In this document: one piece after another, positions 16,990 to 25,094 of the stretch
Layout: every line of letters begins with the position of its first letter
Position numbering within the stretch: position 1 is the stretch's first letter
Assembly: GCA_964426875.1 (NCBI GenBank)
Contig: CAYRSB010000001.1
Span: 124,001 to 188,000, forward strand
Direction: 5' to 3'
Origin: Caldatribacterium sp964426875
GTDB lineage: Bacteria; Atribacterota; Atribacteria; Atribacterales; Caldatribacteriaceae
DNA: 64,000 nucleotides
Program-made: the position numbers and the translations under genes
The notes under the pieces: generated by a model
What the model saw: the letters and a program-made list of their open reading frames with translations, nothing else
The model's database searches: none
Told to the model about the DNA's origin: nothing

Positions 16990-17367
16990 ATGGTCATTCC
17001 GGTACCCAAAGGAAAAATCTTTCGTCTGTACATTGAGGAGCACTATCCCTTTGGAGAATTTGCCCTCATTCGGGTGCGAGGTGACAGGGCTGAAGTGGGC
17101 TTTGTTCTGGCTGATGAGGACATAGCAAGGTATCCTCTTCTACAAAAGCAGGCCTTAGGAATGGCAGAGTACCTTGGAAAGAGGCTCAAGGAAGAGGGGC
17201 TTTGGAACATCGCCGTGCCCAGTGTAGGGAAGGACCTTGATTTTGTCACCGTTTCCCTCATTGTGGACCTCTCGGGATTTGAGGAAGAGAAAATCGGGCA
17301 AGTAGCAGACCGCGTGATGCGGCTTCTGAGTGAAATCAATCCTTACAGAGAGGAGGAGAAGAAATGA
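16990..17367 (+). CDS. Hypothetical protein, about 125 residues
   Basis: I do not recognise a family. The protein (MVIPVPKGKIFRLYIEEHYP) is mixed alpha/beta, has a mid-region LADEDIARYPLLQKQALGMA and an acidic, lysine-rich end, and lacks signal peptide or membrane segments. GTG at 16987 and ATG at 16990 are both possible starts. Its stop overlaps the ATG of the Gfo/Idh/MocA gene (ATGA), so the two are probably translationally coupled. No duplication or catalytic motif is obvious. Confidence 0.65.
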   Translation: MVIPVPKGKIFRLYIEEHYPFGEFALIRVRGDRAEVGFVLADEDIARYPLLQKQALGMAEYLGKRLKEEGLWNIAVPSVGKDLDFVTVSLIVDLSGFEEEKIGQVADRVMRLLSEINPYREEEKK

Positions 17368-18566
17368 GCGAAAAAGTTGGATTTGTAGCTATGGGAGAAA
17401 CCAAGGGGGTCGGGGGAGAAATTCCTGAAATCGGAGTAGGCATGCTCGGGTATGCCTTTATGGGTAAAGCCCACACCAATGCCTATAAGAAATATCCCTA
17501 TATCTTCTGGCCTCCGGTGGCCATTCCAAAGCTTGTGGCCATATGTGGGAGAAACGAGGCCGCGGTAAAAGAAGCCATGATCCGCTATGGGTACAAAAAG
17601 TACTATACCGACTGGAAAGCCATGATTGAAGACCCTGAAGTTCAAATTCTTGACAACGGCGGACCAAATTCTCTGCATGTCGAGCCTTCGGTGACTGCCC
17701 TCAAGGCGGGGAAACACGTTTTCTGTGAAAAACCTCTTGCCGGTACTGCAGAAGAAGCCAGAGTCATGTGGGAGGTGGCCAGGATTTCTTCGGCCAAGGC
17801 CATGGTTTGTTTCAACTATCGATTCGTTCCGGCACTGCGCCTGGCTCGAGACCTCATAGCTTCAGGAGAGCTTGGAGAGATTTACCACTTCCGAGCACGG
17901 TATCTCCAAGAATGGATTATGGACCCCAATTTTCCTGCGGTGTGGAGGCTGGATAAAAACGTTGCCGGTTCTGGGGCCCTAGGGGATCTGGGGTCACACA
18001 TCATCGATTTGGCCCGATTCCTGGTGGGAGAAATTTCTGCGGTGAACGCCGTTACTCGTACCTTCGTCAAAGAGCGTCCTTCGCTGGAAGACCCTTCCAG
18101 AAAGGTCCCAGTGACGGTGGATGATGCCTTTGCGGCGGTGGTGGAATTTGCCAACGGGGCTATTGGAACCCTTGAGGCTTCCCGTTTTTGCGCTGGGCGG
18201 AAGAACCACCAGGTCGTTGAAATCAATGGTTCCAAGGGGACCATTGTTTTTAATCTGGAGCGCTTGAATGAACTTGAAATCTATCGGGTAGGAGAAGAGC
18301 CAAAAGTCATTCAGGGCTTCCACAATGTCCTGGTGACTGAAAGCTACCATCCTTTCTGGGAGAACTGGTGGCCCCATGGGCACATTATAGGCTGGGAACA
18401 CACCTTTATTCATGCCATCGCCCACTTCCTTGAGGCCATCATCCAGGGGAAAGATATCGCTCCCTATGGAGCAACCTTTGAAGATGGTTATCGTTGCGCG
18501 GTCGTTTGCGACACCATTCTCCGATCGGCTGCCTCGGGGAAGAGAGAAGAGATTCGTTACGAGTGA
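17364..18566 (+). CDS. Gfo/Idh/MocA-family NAD(P)-dependent oxidoreductase
   Basis: 400 residues. VGMLGYAFMGKAHTNAYKKY is the N-terminal Rossmann motif of the family, and CEKPLAGTAEEA carries the conserved EKP lysine. GDLGSHIIDLARFLVG matches the conserved region with the catalytic histidine, and the C-terminal domain has the usual beta-sheet pattern (VEFANGAIGTLEASRF). Enzymes of this family oxidise sugars, inositols or sugar derivatives. The GGAGGAGAAG site precedes the overlapping ATG. It is followed 12 bases later by purS, but a functional link with purine synthesis is not implied. Confidence 0.9.
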   Translation: MSEKVGFVAMGETKGVGGEIPEIGVGMLGYAFMGKAHTNAYKKYPYIFWPPVAIPKLVAICGRNEAAVKEAMIRYGYKKYYTDWKAMIEDPEVQILDNGGPNSLHVEPSVTALKAGKHVFCEKPLAGTAEEARVMWEVARISSAKAMVCFNYRFVPALRLARDLIASGELGEIYHFRARYLQEWIMDPNFPAVWRLDKNVAGSGALGDLGSHIIDLARFLVGEISAVNAVTRTFVKERPSLEDPSRKVPVTVDDAFAAVVEFANGAIGTLEASRFCAGRKNHQVVEINGSKGTIVFNLERLNELEIYRVGEEPKVIQGFHNVLVTESYHPFWENWWPHGHIIGWEHTFIHAIAHFLEAIIQGKDIAPYGATFEDGYRCAVVCDTILRSAASGKREEIRYE

Positions 18567-18578
18567 AGGAGATAGAGG

Positions 18579-18830
18579 ATGCGCTACTGTGGAAAGATTA
18601 CGGTGACATTGAAGCCCGGGGTGTTCGATCCCCAGGGAGTGACGATCCGTAATGCTCTTCATGCTCTCTCCTATAGGGAAGTGGAAGAGGTGGAAACAGG
18701 GAAGTACTTCCGGGTGACTCTTGAAGCTGAAACAAAGGAAGAGGCTGCCTTGAGGATTAAGGAAATGTGCGATCAGCTTTTAGCCAACCCGGTAATCGAG
18801 CGATACAGTTTTGAGATCGAAGAAACGTAG
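18579..18830 (+). CDS. purS: Phosphoribosylformylglycinamidine synthase subunit PurS
   Basis: 83 residues, the normal size. VTLKPGVFDPQGVTIRNALH followed by a beta-alpha-beta pattern is the PurS signature. PurS bridges PurQ and PurL in the three-subunit FGAM synthase, which converts FGAR, glutamine and ATP to FGAM in the fourth step of purine synthesis. It is the first gene of purS-purQ-purL-purF, each separated by a few bases or overlapping. Confidence 0.95.
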   Translation: MRYCGKITVTLKPGVFDPQGVTIRNALHALSYREVEEVETGKYFRVTLEAETKEEAALRIKEMCDQLLANPVIERYSFEIEET

Positions 18831-18838
18831 GAGACATT

Positions 18839-19549
18839 ATGCGTTTTGGAGTTGTTGTCTTTCCAGGGTCGAATTGTGATTACGATTGTTTCTACGTTCT
18901 CAAGAATGTGCTCCACCAAGATGTTGTTTTCCTTTGGCACCAGGAAGAAGACCTCCGTGGATGCGATTGCATCATCCTTCCCGGGGGGTTCAGTTATGGG
19001 GATTACCTTCGCACCGGAGCTATTGCCCGTTTTTCGCCCATCATGCGAGTAGTGCAGGATTTTACTCTCCGCGGGGGGATTGTGCTTGGGATATGCAATG
19101 GTTTTCAGATTCTCTTAGAGGGAGGACTTTTACCCGGGGCTCTTCTTCCCAATCGAGATGGACGCTTCGTCTGCCGTTATGTCTCTCTTCGGGTTGAAAA
19201 CACTAATACACCCTTTACACTCCTTTTCTCTCCGGGAGAGGTTATCCACATTCCCATTGCTCATTATCAGGGTAACTTTTTCCTACCCCCGGAAGAACTC
19301 GAGCGGGTTCGAGACAATCAACAGGTAATTTTCCGCTACTGTGGACCCTTGGGGGAGGTAACCCCTGCCTTCAATCCTAATGGTTCGGTGGACAACATTG
19401 CAGGTATTGCCTCTTCGAATCTTCGGGTTGTGGGCATGATGCCACATCCGGAACGAGCCTCAGAGGAGCTCCTCGGTTCTTCAGATGGGCAGAAAATTTT
19501 TCTCTCTGTTGTCAAGTGGTGGGAGGAGAAAAGTCATGCATCTTCTTGA
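18839..19549 (+). CDS. purQ: Phosphoribosylformylglycinamidine synthase subunit PurQ (glutaminase)
   Basis: 236 residues. A class I glutamine amidotransferase: VVFPGSNCDYDC at the start, LPGGFSYGDYLRTGAIA, GICNGFQIL with the nucleophilic cysteine, and MMPHPERASEE with the catalytic His-Glu pair near the end. It releases ammonia from glutamine and passes it to PurL. It begins 8 bases after purS and overlaps purL by 14 bases. Confidence 0.96.
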   Translation: MRFGVVVFPGSNCDYDCFYVLKNVLHQDVVFLWHQEEDLRGCDCIILPGGFSYGDYLRTGAIARFSPIMRVVQDFTLRGGIVLGICNGFQILLEGGLLPGALLPNRDGRFVCRYVSLRVENTNTPFTLLFSPGEVIHIPIAHYQGNFFLPPEELERVRDNQQVIFRYCGPLGEVTPAFNPNGSVDNIAGIASSNLRVVGMMPHPERASEELLGSSDGQKIFLSVVKWWEEKSHASS

Positions 19550-21746
19550 GCTTGAAACAGTTGCCAGAAGCCTTGGCCTGAGAGAGGAAGAATACCGGCG
19601 TATCCTTGAAGCTCTCGGCCGTTCTCCTACTCTTACAGAAATTGCCATGTTCTCGGTGGAGTGGTCGGAACACTGTGGCTATCTGCACTCTCGAGAGTGG
19701 CTCGAACTTCTCCCGCGGGAGGGGTACTTTGAGGTCCTCGTTGGAGAGGATGCGGGAGGCATAGTGTACGATGACATTGTCATCGTCTTCAAGATGGAAA
19801 GCCACAACCACCCTTCGCAGATTGAACCCAAGCAGGGGGCAGCCACAGGGATTGGGGGTATCATCCGAGATATCCTGGGGAGTGGGGCCCGTCCCATTGC
19901 CTGTCTTGATTCTCTCCATTTTGGTCCCCTTGAAGATCCCCGTTCTCGGCATGTCATCAGGGGCGTGGTGGAAGGCATTGCCTTCTATGGGAACTGTGTA
20001 GGAGTCCCGACTGTTGCCGGAGAAACCTGGTTTTATCCTGCGTTTCGGGGAAATTGCCTGGTAAACGTCATGTGTGTGGGGATTGCTCCTCGGGGGAAAC
20101 TCGCCCGGGCAGTGGCCAGAGGGGTTGGGAACGCTGTCATATACGTGGGAAACCGAACCGGCCGGGATGGCATTGGAGGATGCAGTACTCTTGCTTCTCA
20201 GGAATTTGCTGAGAACGAGGAGAAGCGCCCGAGTGTTCAAATTGCAGACCCCTTCGCGGAGAAATGTCTCATCGAAGCCACCCTCGAAGCACTAGATACG
20301 GGCTTTGTCGTGGGTATAAAGGATATGGGGGCGGCGGGACTCACTTGTTCTTCAAGTGAAATGGCTGCCTCAGGGGGCAGCGGGATAGAAATTGACCTTG
20401 ATCGGGTCCCGATGCGAGAGGAAGGCATGGAAGCCTGGGAGATCATGATGTCGGAGTCTCAGGAGCGAATGCTCCTTTGCGTGGAGAAGGGTCACGAGAG
20501 GGAAGTTCAGGATATCTTCAAGAAATGGGGCCTTGAGGCTGAGGTTGTGGGGAGGGTGACGGATACCGGTAGGGTGACGATTCGGTATCGGGGGGAGGTG
20601 GTAGCTGACATCCCCGCTTTGGAACTCGTGCGACCCCCGGTGTACACCCCACAGAGAAAACGACCGGATTATCTTGACGAGGTGAACACCCTTCACCTTG
20701 AGGATATACCTCTTGTTGAGAACCTTCAGGAAGCCTTCCTGAAACTTCTTGGTTCTCCAAACCTGGCCTCGAAAAGATGGATTTTTGAGCAATACGACCA
20801 CATGGTGCAGACAAATACCGTTGTCCTTCCCGGAAGGGGGACGGTGGTTTTGCGGGTTAAAGGAAAACCATGGGGTATTGCTGTGACTGCAGACTGCAAT
20901 CCCTTCTATTGCTACCTCGACCCATATAGGGGAGCGCAAATTGCTGTGGCAGAAGCGGCGAGGAATCTTGCCTCCTGTGGAGCTTATCCGGCAGGAGTTA
21001 CAGACTGTCTCAACTTTGGCAACCCTGAAAAACCAGATCGGTACTGGCAGTTTGTGGAGGCCATTCGGGGTTTGAGCGATGCCTGTCGCTTTTTTAGAAT
21101 TCCGGTAGTCAGCGGAAATGTGTCTTTCTACAATGAAAGTCCTCTTGGGGCAGTGTATCCTACGCCAACCATAGGCATGGTGGGGATTGTAGAGAATGTT
21201 ACGAAAGTCATACGGGCTCACTTTGTTGAGAAAGAAAGCCTCCTTGTCCTCTTTGGGGAAACAAGAGCAGAACTTGGAGGAAGTGAGTATCTTCGAGTGG
21301 TGCACGGACTTGAGCTTGGTCCTCCTCCAGAGATCGATCTCTTCTTTGAGAAACGGCTTCAGGAGTTCCTCATCGAGTGTGTGGAGGAGGAACTTTTCCT
21401 CTCCTCGATGGACGTGAGTGAAGGAGGATTAGCTATAGCCCTGGCCGAGGCAGCTTTGTCAGGAGAGGAGCCCCTGGGCTGCGTGGTAGACCTTACTCCT
21501 CTGGGGGGCCTGCGAGAGGACGTCGTGCTCTTTGGGGAAAGCTGTGGTCGAGCCCTTGCAAGTGTCAAACCCTCAAAGATTAGGGAAGTCACCGAAAAAG
21601 CGAGGGACAGAGGGATCCCCTTTGTTGTTTTGGGGAGAGTGGAGGGGGATGAGCTTGTTTTTTGCAAAGGAGAGAAGACCCTCTTTTCCCTTTCTCTTGA
21701 CAGAGCACGGGAAATCTGGGAAGGGGCAATAGCAGGGTATGTGTGA
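19536..21746 (+). CDS. purL: Phosphoribosylformylglycinamidine synthase subunit PurL
   Basis: 736 residues, normal for the small bacterial PurL. FSVEWSEHCGY near residue 45, FKMESHNHPSQIEPKQGAAT and GGIIRDI match the ATP and FGAR sites of the PurM/PurL superfamily, with DMGAAGL and VSGNVSFYNE later. The ATG at 19536 is chosen because GGAGGAG precedes it; the frame extends upstream inside purQ. It catalyses ATP-dependent FGAM formation with ammonia supplied by PurQ. Its stop overlaps the start of purF. Confidence 0.96.
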   Translation: MHLLELETVARSLGLREEEYRRILEALGRSPTLTEIAMFSVEWSEHCGYLHSREWLELLPREGYFEVLVGEDAGGIVYDDIVIVFKMESHNHPSQIEPKQGAATGIGGIIRDILGSGARPIACLDSLHFGPLEDPRSRHVIRGVVEGIAFYGNCVGVPTVAGETWFYPAFRGNCLVNVMCVGIAPRGKLARAVARGVGNAVIYVGNRTGRDGIGGCSTLASQEFAENEEKRPSVQIADPFAEKCLIEATLEALDTGFVVGIKDMGAAGLTCSSSEMAASGGSGIEIDLDRVPMREEGMEAWEIMMSESQERMLLCVEKGHEREVQDIFKKWGLEAEVVGRVTDTGRVTIRYRGEVVADIPALELVRPPVYTPQRKRPDYLDEVNTLHLEDIPLVENLQEAFLKLLGSPNLASKRWIFEQYDHMVQTNTVVLPGRGTVVLRVKGKPWGIAVTADCNPFYCYLDPYRGAQIAVAEAARNLASCGAYPAGVTDCLNFGNPEKPDRYWQFVEAIRGLSDACRFFRIPVVSGNVSFYNESPLGAVYPTPTIGMVGIVENVTKVIRAHFVEKESLLVLFGETRAELGGSEYLRVVHGLELGPPPEIDLFFEKRLQEFLIECVEEELFLSSMDVSEGGLAIALAEAALSGEEPLGCVVDLTPLGGLREDVVLFGESCGRALASVKPSKIREVTEKARDRGIPFVVLGRVEGDELVFCKGEKTLFSLSLDRAREIWEGAIAGYV

Positions 21747-23139
21747 GAAGTGTGGAATCTTTGGAGTCTATGGTCTTCAAGACGCTTCGGAAGTAACGTA
21801 CCTTGGTCTTTTTTCTCTTCAACATCGAGGACAAGAGAGTGCAGGAATTGTGGTCTCAGATGGGGGAAACTTCCGTGAGCACAAGGGTATGGGTCTTGTT
21901 TCTGAGGTCTTTAACGGGGAGGTTTTGGGGAGGCTCTCTGGAGTTATTGCCCTGGGGCATATAAGGTACTCTACGACCGGGTCTTCTTCTTTGCGGAACG
22001 CTCAACCCTTCGTGGGAGAATGCCGCTTTGGGCCTCTGGCCATTGCCCACAATGGGAACCTCACGAACACCCTTACCCTCTCAAGGTATCTTGCCAAGAG
22101 GGGTACGGTTTTCCAGTCTACCATGGATACAGAGCTCATCCTTCATCTTGTTGCTCAGAGTCGTTTTGATAATCTCGAGGATGCTCTGAAGGATGCTCTC
22201 TGGCACATACGAGGGGCTTTTTCTTTGGGTGTTATGGCCAAGAATGTCCTTGTGGCTGCTCGAGACCCCTGGGGATTTCGACCGTTGTGTTTGGGGAAGT
22301 TGCACGAGGGGTATCTCATAAGTTCGGAAAGCTGTGCCTTTGATGTTTTGGGAGCAGAATTTTTGCGAGAGATAGAACCAGGAGAAATGCTCATCATCGA
22401 TGAGAACGGCCCTCGTTCTTTCTTTTATGCCTATTCCTCCAAGAAGGCTTTCTGTGTTTTTGAACTCATCTATTTTGCCCGACCGGATAGTTTCATTTTT
22501 AGGAATAGCGTTTGCGAAGCCCGAAAGAAAATGGGAATGATGCTTGCTCAAGGCGAAACCTGTGAGGCTGACATGGTGGTTCCCGTGCCCGATTCAGGTC
22601 TTTTTGCTGCTCTGGGATTCTCTCAGACTTCGGGAATACCCCTTGAGTTTGCCTTGGTGCGGAACCCCTATGTAGGTCGTACTTTCATAGAGCCTATCCA
22701 GAACATTCGGGACCTTGCAGTGCGTTTGAAACTCAATCCCCTAAAAGGCCTTATTCAGGGGAAACGCATCATTGTTATTGAGGATTCCATTGTGCGGGGA
22801 AGTACCTCCCTGAAAAGAATTTCCACTCTCAAAGAGGCGGGAGCCAGGGAAGTCCACATGCGGGTGAGTTCTCCTCCCCATCGCTTTCCCTGTTTCTATG
22901 GCATTGATTTCTCCACCAAAGAGGAGCTCCTTGCCTCTCGCATGAATATCGAGGAAATTCGTCGATTCCTCGGTCTTGATAGTCTCCGGTACATTACTCT
23001 GGAGGAACTCAAAGAGAGCCTTGTTCCACCCTCGGAACGGTACTGTTTCGCCTGTTTTGATGGGGAGTATCCGGTTCCCCTGGAAGAGGGTCTAGGGAAG
23101 TCAGCTCTTGAAGAGACTCGTGCGGTTTTTAGGCGTTGA
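21739..23139 (+). CDS. purF: Amidophosphoribosyltransferase
   Basis: 466 residues. The start MCEKCGIFGVYG predicts a propeptide removed before Cys5, which would then be the N-terminal glutaminase nucleophile, as in Bacillus-type PurF. HRGQESAGI, GHIRYSTTG and AIAHNGNLTN are glutaminase motifs, and VIEDSIVRGSTS is the PRPP-binding loop. Cysteines in YCFACFDG near the C-terminus and further upstream could serve an iron-sulfur cluster as in the B. subtilis enzyme. It catalyses the first committed step of purine synthesis. It overlaps purL by 8 bases. Confidence 0.96.
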   Translation: MCEKCGIFGVYGLQDASEVTYLGLFSLQHRGQESAGIVVSDGGNFREHKGMGLVSEVFNGEVLGRLSGVIALGHIRYSTTGSSSLRNAQPFVGECRFGPLAIAHNGNLTNTLTLSRYLAKRGTVFQSTMDTELILHLVAQSRFDNLEDALKDALWHIRGAFSLGVMAKNVLVAARDPWGFRPLCLGKLHEGYLISSESCAFDVLGAEFLREIEPGEMLIIDENGPRSFFYAYSSKKAFCVFELIYFARPDSFIFRNSVCEARKKMGMMLAQGETCEADMVVPVPDSGLFAALGFSQTSGIPLEFALVRNPYVGRTFIEPIQNIRDLAVRLKLNPLKGLIQGKRIIVIEDSIVRGSTSLKRISTLKEAGAREVHMRVSSPPHRFPCFYGIDFSTKEELLASRMNIEEIRRFLGLDSLRYITLEELKESLVPPSERYCFACFDGEYPVPLEEGLGKSALEETRAVFRR

Positions 23140-23800
23140 TCTGGCATGGGGCTTTCGGAAGCCTTCCTGGGTATGCACCCTGGTTGCAGAAGAAGAGTTT
23201 CGATGGCAGGGTTTCTCTTTTTTTGTTACTCTTGAAGAGTGGGAAGAGCATCTCTTGTCCCTTTCTCCTCCTCTTATTGTAGCCTTTGATGCTCCTTTGA
23301 AGGTGTCCGTGACCTATGGCATCCGGAGAGCAGAAAAAGAACTCCTTCCCTGGCTTCGCCAAAGGGGGTACGGTATTCTTCCCATAAATCGAGAGATTGC
23401 TCAGAGATTCTATCCTGCTCTTTTCCCCTTTTGGGAGAGTGTGGAGCGCCTCCTTACTGTGGGTCTTGACTTTTCTCTCCCGCGCCGTTATGCCGTGGAG
23501 GTCTTTCCACCCCTTTCGGTGTTGGGATTTTTTGGAAAAGAAGGTCTTCACCTATATAAGGAGGGGAAGTTCGAGCCCTTAGGGAAGTATTTCGAAAGCC
23601 CCCTTTCTCCCTTTGCCATTCAGAATCTCTCAGAGTGCCTCAGGGTGAGTCTTGAAGGACGAGGATACAAAGACCGTTTTGACGCCTTTCTCTGTGCCTG
23701 TACTGCCCTTTTTGCCTACACGAGAGGGAGAAGGAATCTGCGAATTTTTGGGGACGAGGGGGAGGGCATCATTCTCCCCCTCTGGAGTACAGAGCTTTAG
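23120..23800 (+). CDS. DUF429 family protein
   Basis: About 226 residues beginning VRFLGVDLAWG, the typical DUF429 opening, with VAFDAPL in the first third and DRFDAFLCACTALFAY near the end. The DxD/DA arrangement recalls the RNase H-like fold, but no activity is established for the family as far as I know. Start choice between TTG 23108 and GTG 23120 is uncertain; the GTG gives the usual family N-terminus. It overlaps the end of purF and converges on the flavodoxin gene with a 32-base overlap of coding ends. Confidence 0.75.
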   Translation: MRFLGVDLAWGFRKPSWVCTLVAEEEFRWQGFSFFVTLEEWEEHLLSLSPPLIVAFDAPLKVSVTYGIRRAEKELLPWLRQRGYGILPINREIAQRFYPALFPFWESVERLLTVGLDFSLPRRYAVEVFPPLSVLGFFGKEGLHLYKEGKFEPLGKYFESPLSPFAIQNLSECLRVSLEGRGYKDRFDAFLCACTALFAYTRGRRNLRIFGDEGEGIILPLWSTEL

Positions 23801-24254
23801 CGAGTTTTGAGAGTGCTTGGGCATATGCCTTGCAGTCTTCTTCGGCTCGCTTGTCGAACTCTTCGATGGCTACCGGGCCGTAGTGGCTCCCTTCGACCAT
23901 TCCCTGTACAATCATTCCGTGAATGAGAAGGGCCTCAAGAATGGAAAGGACTGTCGTCTCGTTTCCTCCCGCCGGATTGCCCGAGGAGGTAAAGGCTCCA
24001 CCGATTTTCCCCTTCAGGTCTCCATGAAAACGCACGCTTTCATCGAGGAATTTTTTGACCTCTGCGGCCATTGTTCCATAGTAGGTTGGAGAACCCACGA
24101 CAATGAGGTCATAGGAAGGCAGGGTTGTGAGAGAAAAATTCTCAACAGAGAAGAGGTCAGTAGGAATTCCTTCATCCCTTAGGGTGGAGGCAATGGTTTC
24201 AGCCATTTTCCCCGTGACACCTGTTCGGGTGTAGTAGATTACAAGAGCCTTCAT
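23769..24254 (-). CDS. Flavodoxin-family protein / NAD(P)H-dependent FMN reductase-like
   Basis: 161 residues. ALVIYYTRTGVTGKMAETIA is an FMN phosphate loop, and VVGSPTYYGTMAAEVKKFLD and GAFTSSGNPAGGNETT match flavodoxin/WrbA-like proteins that bind FMN. It is probably a cytoplasmic flavin oxidoreductase. A strong AGAAGGAGGG ribosome site precedes the ATG, and an extended -10 lies about 30 bases further up. It is one of two flavodoxins in the window (the other at 3933-4418); they share fold but are not close copies. Confidence 0.87.
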   Translation of the reverse strand: MKALVIYYTRTGVTGKMAETIASTLRDEGIPTDLFSVENFSLTTLPSYDLIVVGSPTYYGTMAAEVKKFLDESVRFHGDLKGKIGGAFTSSGNPAGGNETTVLSILEALLIHGMIVQGMVEGSHYGPVAIEEFDKRAEEDCKAYAQALSKLAKALYSRGGE

Positions 24255-24281
24255 TGCATTTCCCTCCTTCTATTTTTCCTT

Positions 24282-24290
24282 AATATACCA
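24282..24290 (-). promoter_or_regulatory. Probable extended -10 element for the flavodoxin gene
   Basis: Minus strand TGGTATATT matches TGnTATAAT with one mismatch, 28 bases before the ATG. Confidence 0.42.
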
Positions 24291-24409
24291 TTCTCCGGCC
24301 TGTACTTGAAATCCCTCTCAGGAATTCAGGCCAGGGGAATCTCATATGTAGGTTCGGATGGAAAGGAACACTTGGGGTAGACGAAAAGACAAGGGGTCTG
24401 TATCCCAGA

Positions 24410-24701
24410 AGATGAGAAACACCAAAATGGGAAGGAAGAACCTGCAACCGTAGGAAGAGGAGAGATAAAACCTTTGTAGTATCCTTCCCCCCTCTACTCT
24501 GAAGAAACTGGCTCAAGCGAGTGGATGCTTGAAGAAGGTTGAACTCCCTCTTGAAGTCCTCAAGTTTACCAAAAGGTACCTTGTGGCCACTCGGTCAAAA
24601 AGGTTCAATCCAAGAATCTCAGAAGTCTCAAAGACCGAGAGAAGTCTGAGGGCACCTGAGGAGGGGACTCCTCGAGTGTCTCAAATGTGTTGAACCTGTA
24701 C
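24410..24701 (+). repeat. Intergenic repeat, copy B (diverged)
   Basis: The 513-base gap between the divergent flavodoxin and V-ATPase genes is mostly this element. From 24469 it matches the minus strand of the 13.7-kb copy block by block (see copy A), but with about 37 additional bases after AAACTGG. It ends with GTGTTGAAC at 24687-24695, and the V-ATPase promoter begins six bases beyond the repeat. No intact reading frame is present. Confidence 0.5.
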
Positions 24702-24706
24702 TTTCC

Positions 24707-24735
24707 TTGCCAAGGGTTACCTCTTCTGGTAATAT
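24707..24735 (+). promoter_or_regulatory. Promoter of the V-type ATPase operon
   Basis: TTGCCA at 24707-24712, a 17-base spacer and TAATAT at 24730-24735, with TG one base before the -10. It lies 33 bases upstream of the first ATPase gene. Confidence 0.55.
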
Positions 24736-24767
24736 ATTTCCCGACTTTTGCTTCGGGGGTTTGGATC

Positions 24768-25094
24768 ATGATCGAAGAAGTCATAGAGCGTATTCGAAGA
24801 CTTGAAGCGGAGAAGGAGCAGGAACTCAGGGAGGCTGAGCGGGAAGCAACAAGGATTTTGGGTCAGACAGAAGAAGAAATTGTTGCCATGCGTAAGAAAA
24901 TCTTTGAAGAGGCAGAAGAGCGTGCCCAGAAACTCTGTGATGCTATTCTTGAGGAAGCCAAAAAGGAGGAAGAGAAAATACGGAAGGATTTTGCAAACAA
25001 GGCTCAACGCTTGCAAGAAGCCTTAACAAAGAGAATTGGGGAAATTCTCCCTGACCTTGCAAGGAAGGTGCGAGAGGAGTATGCCAGTCAGTAG
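24768..25094 (+). CDS. V-type ATPase peripheral-stalk subunit (G/H-like)
   Basis: 108 residues, almost entirely charged coiled coil (EEVIERIRRLEAEKEQELRE onward), with a short C-terminal cap. In bacterial V-ATPases such a subunit (NtpF / subunit H or G) pairs with subunit E to form the peripheral stalk. It is first in the operon, which is normal. The ATG at 24768 fits the start of the coiled coil; a longer upstream frame has no family resemblance. The ribosome site (GGGGGT) is weak. Confidence 0.8.
   Translation: MIEEVIERIRRLEAEKEQELREAEREATRILGQTEEEIVAMRKKIFEEAEERAQKLCDAILEEAKKEEEKIRKDFANKAQRLQEALTKRIGEILPDLARKVREEYASQ

Noticed and set aside
18566..18579. Purine riboswitch or PurR-type leader before purS
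   Set aside because: Only 12 bases separate purS from the preceding gene, leaving no room for a leader.
24280..24516. 78-codon minus-strand frame in the flavodoxin/V-ATPase gap
   Set aside because: It lies within the decayed repeat and has no conserved start or family resemblance.
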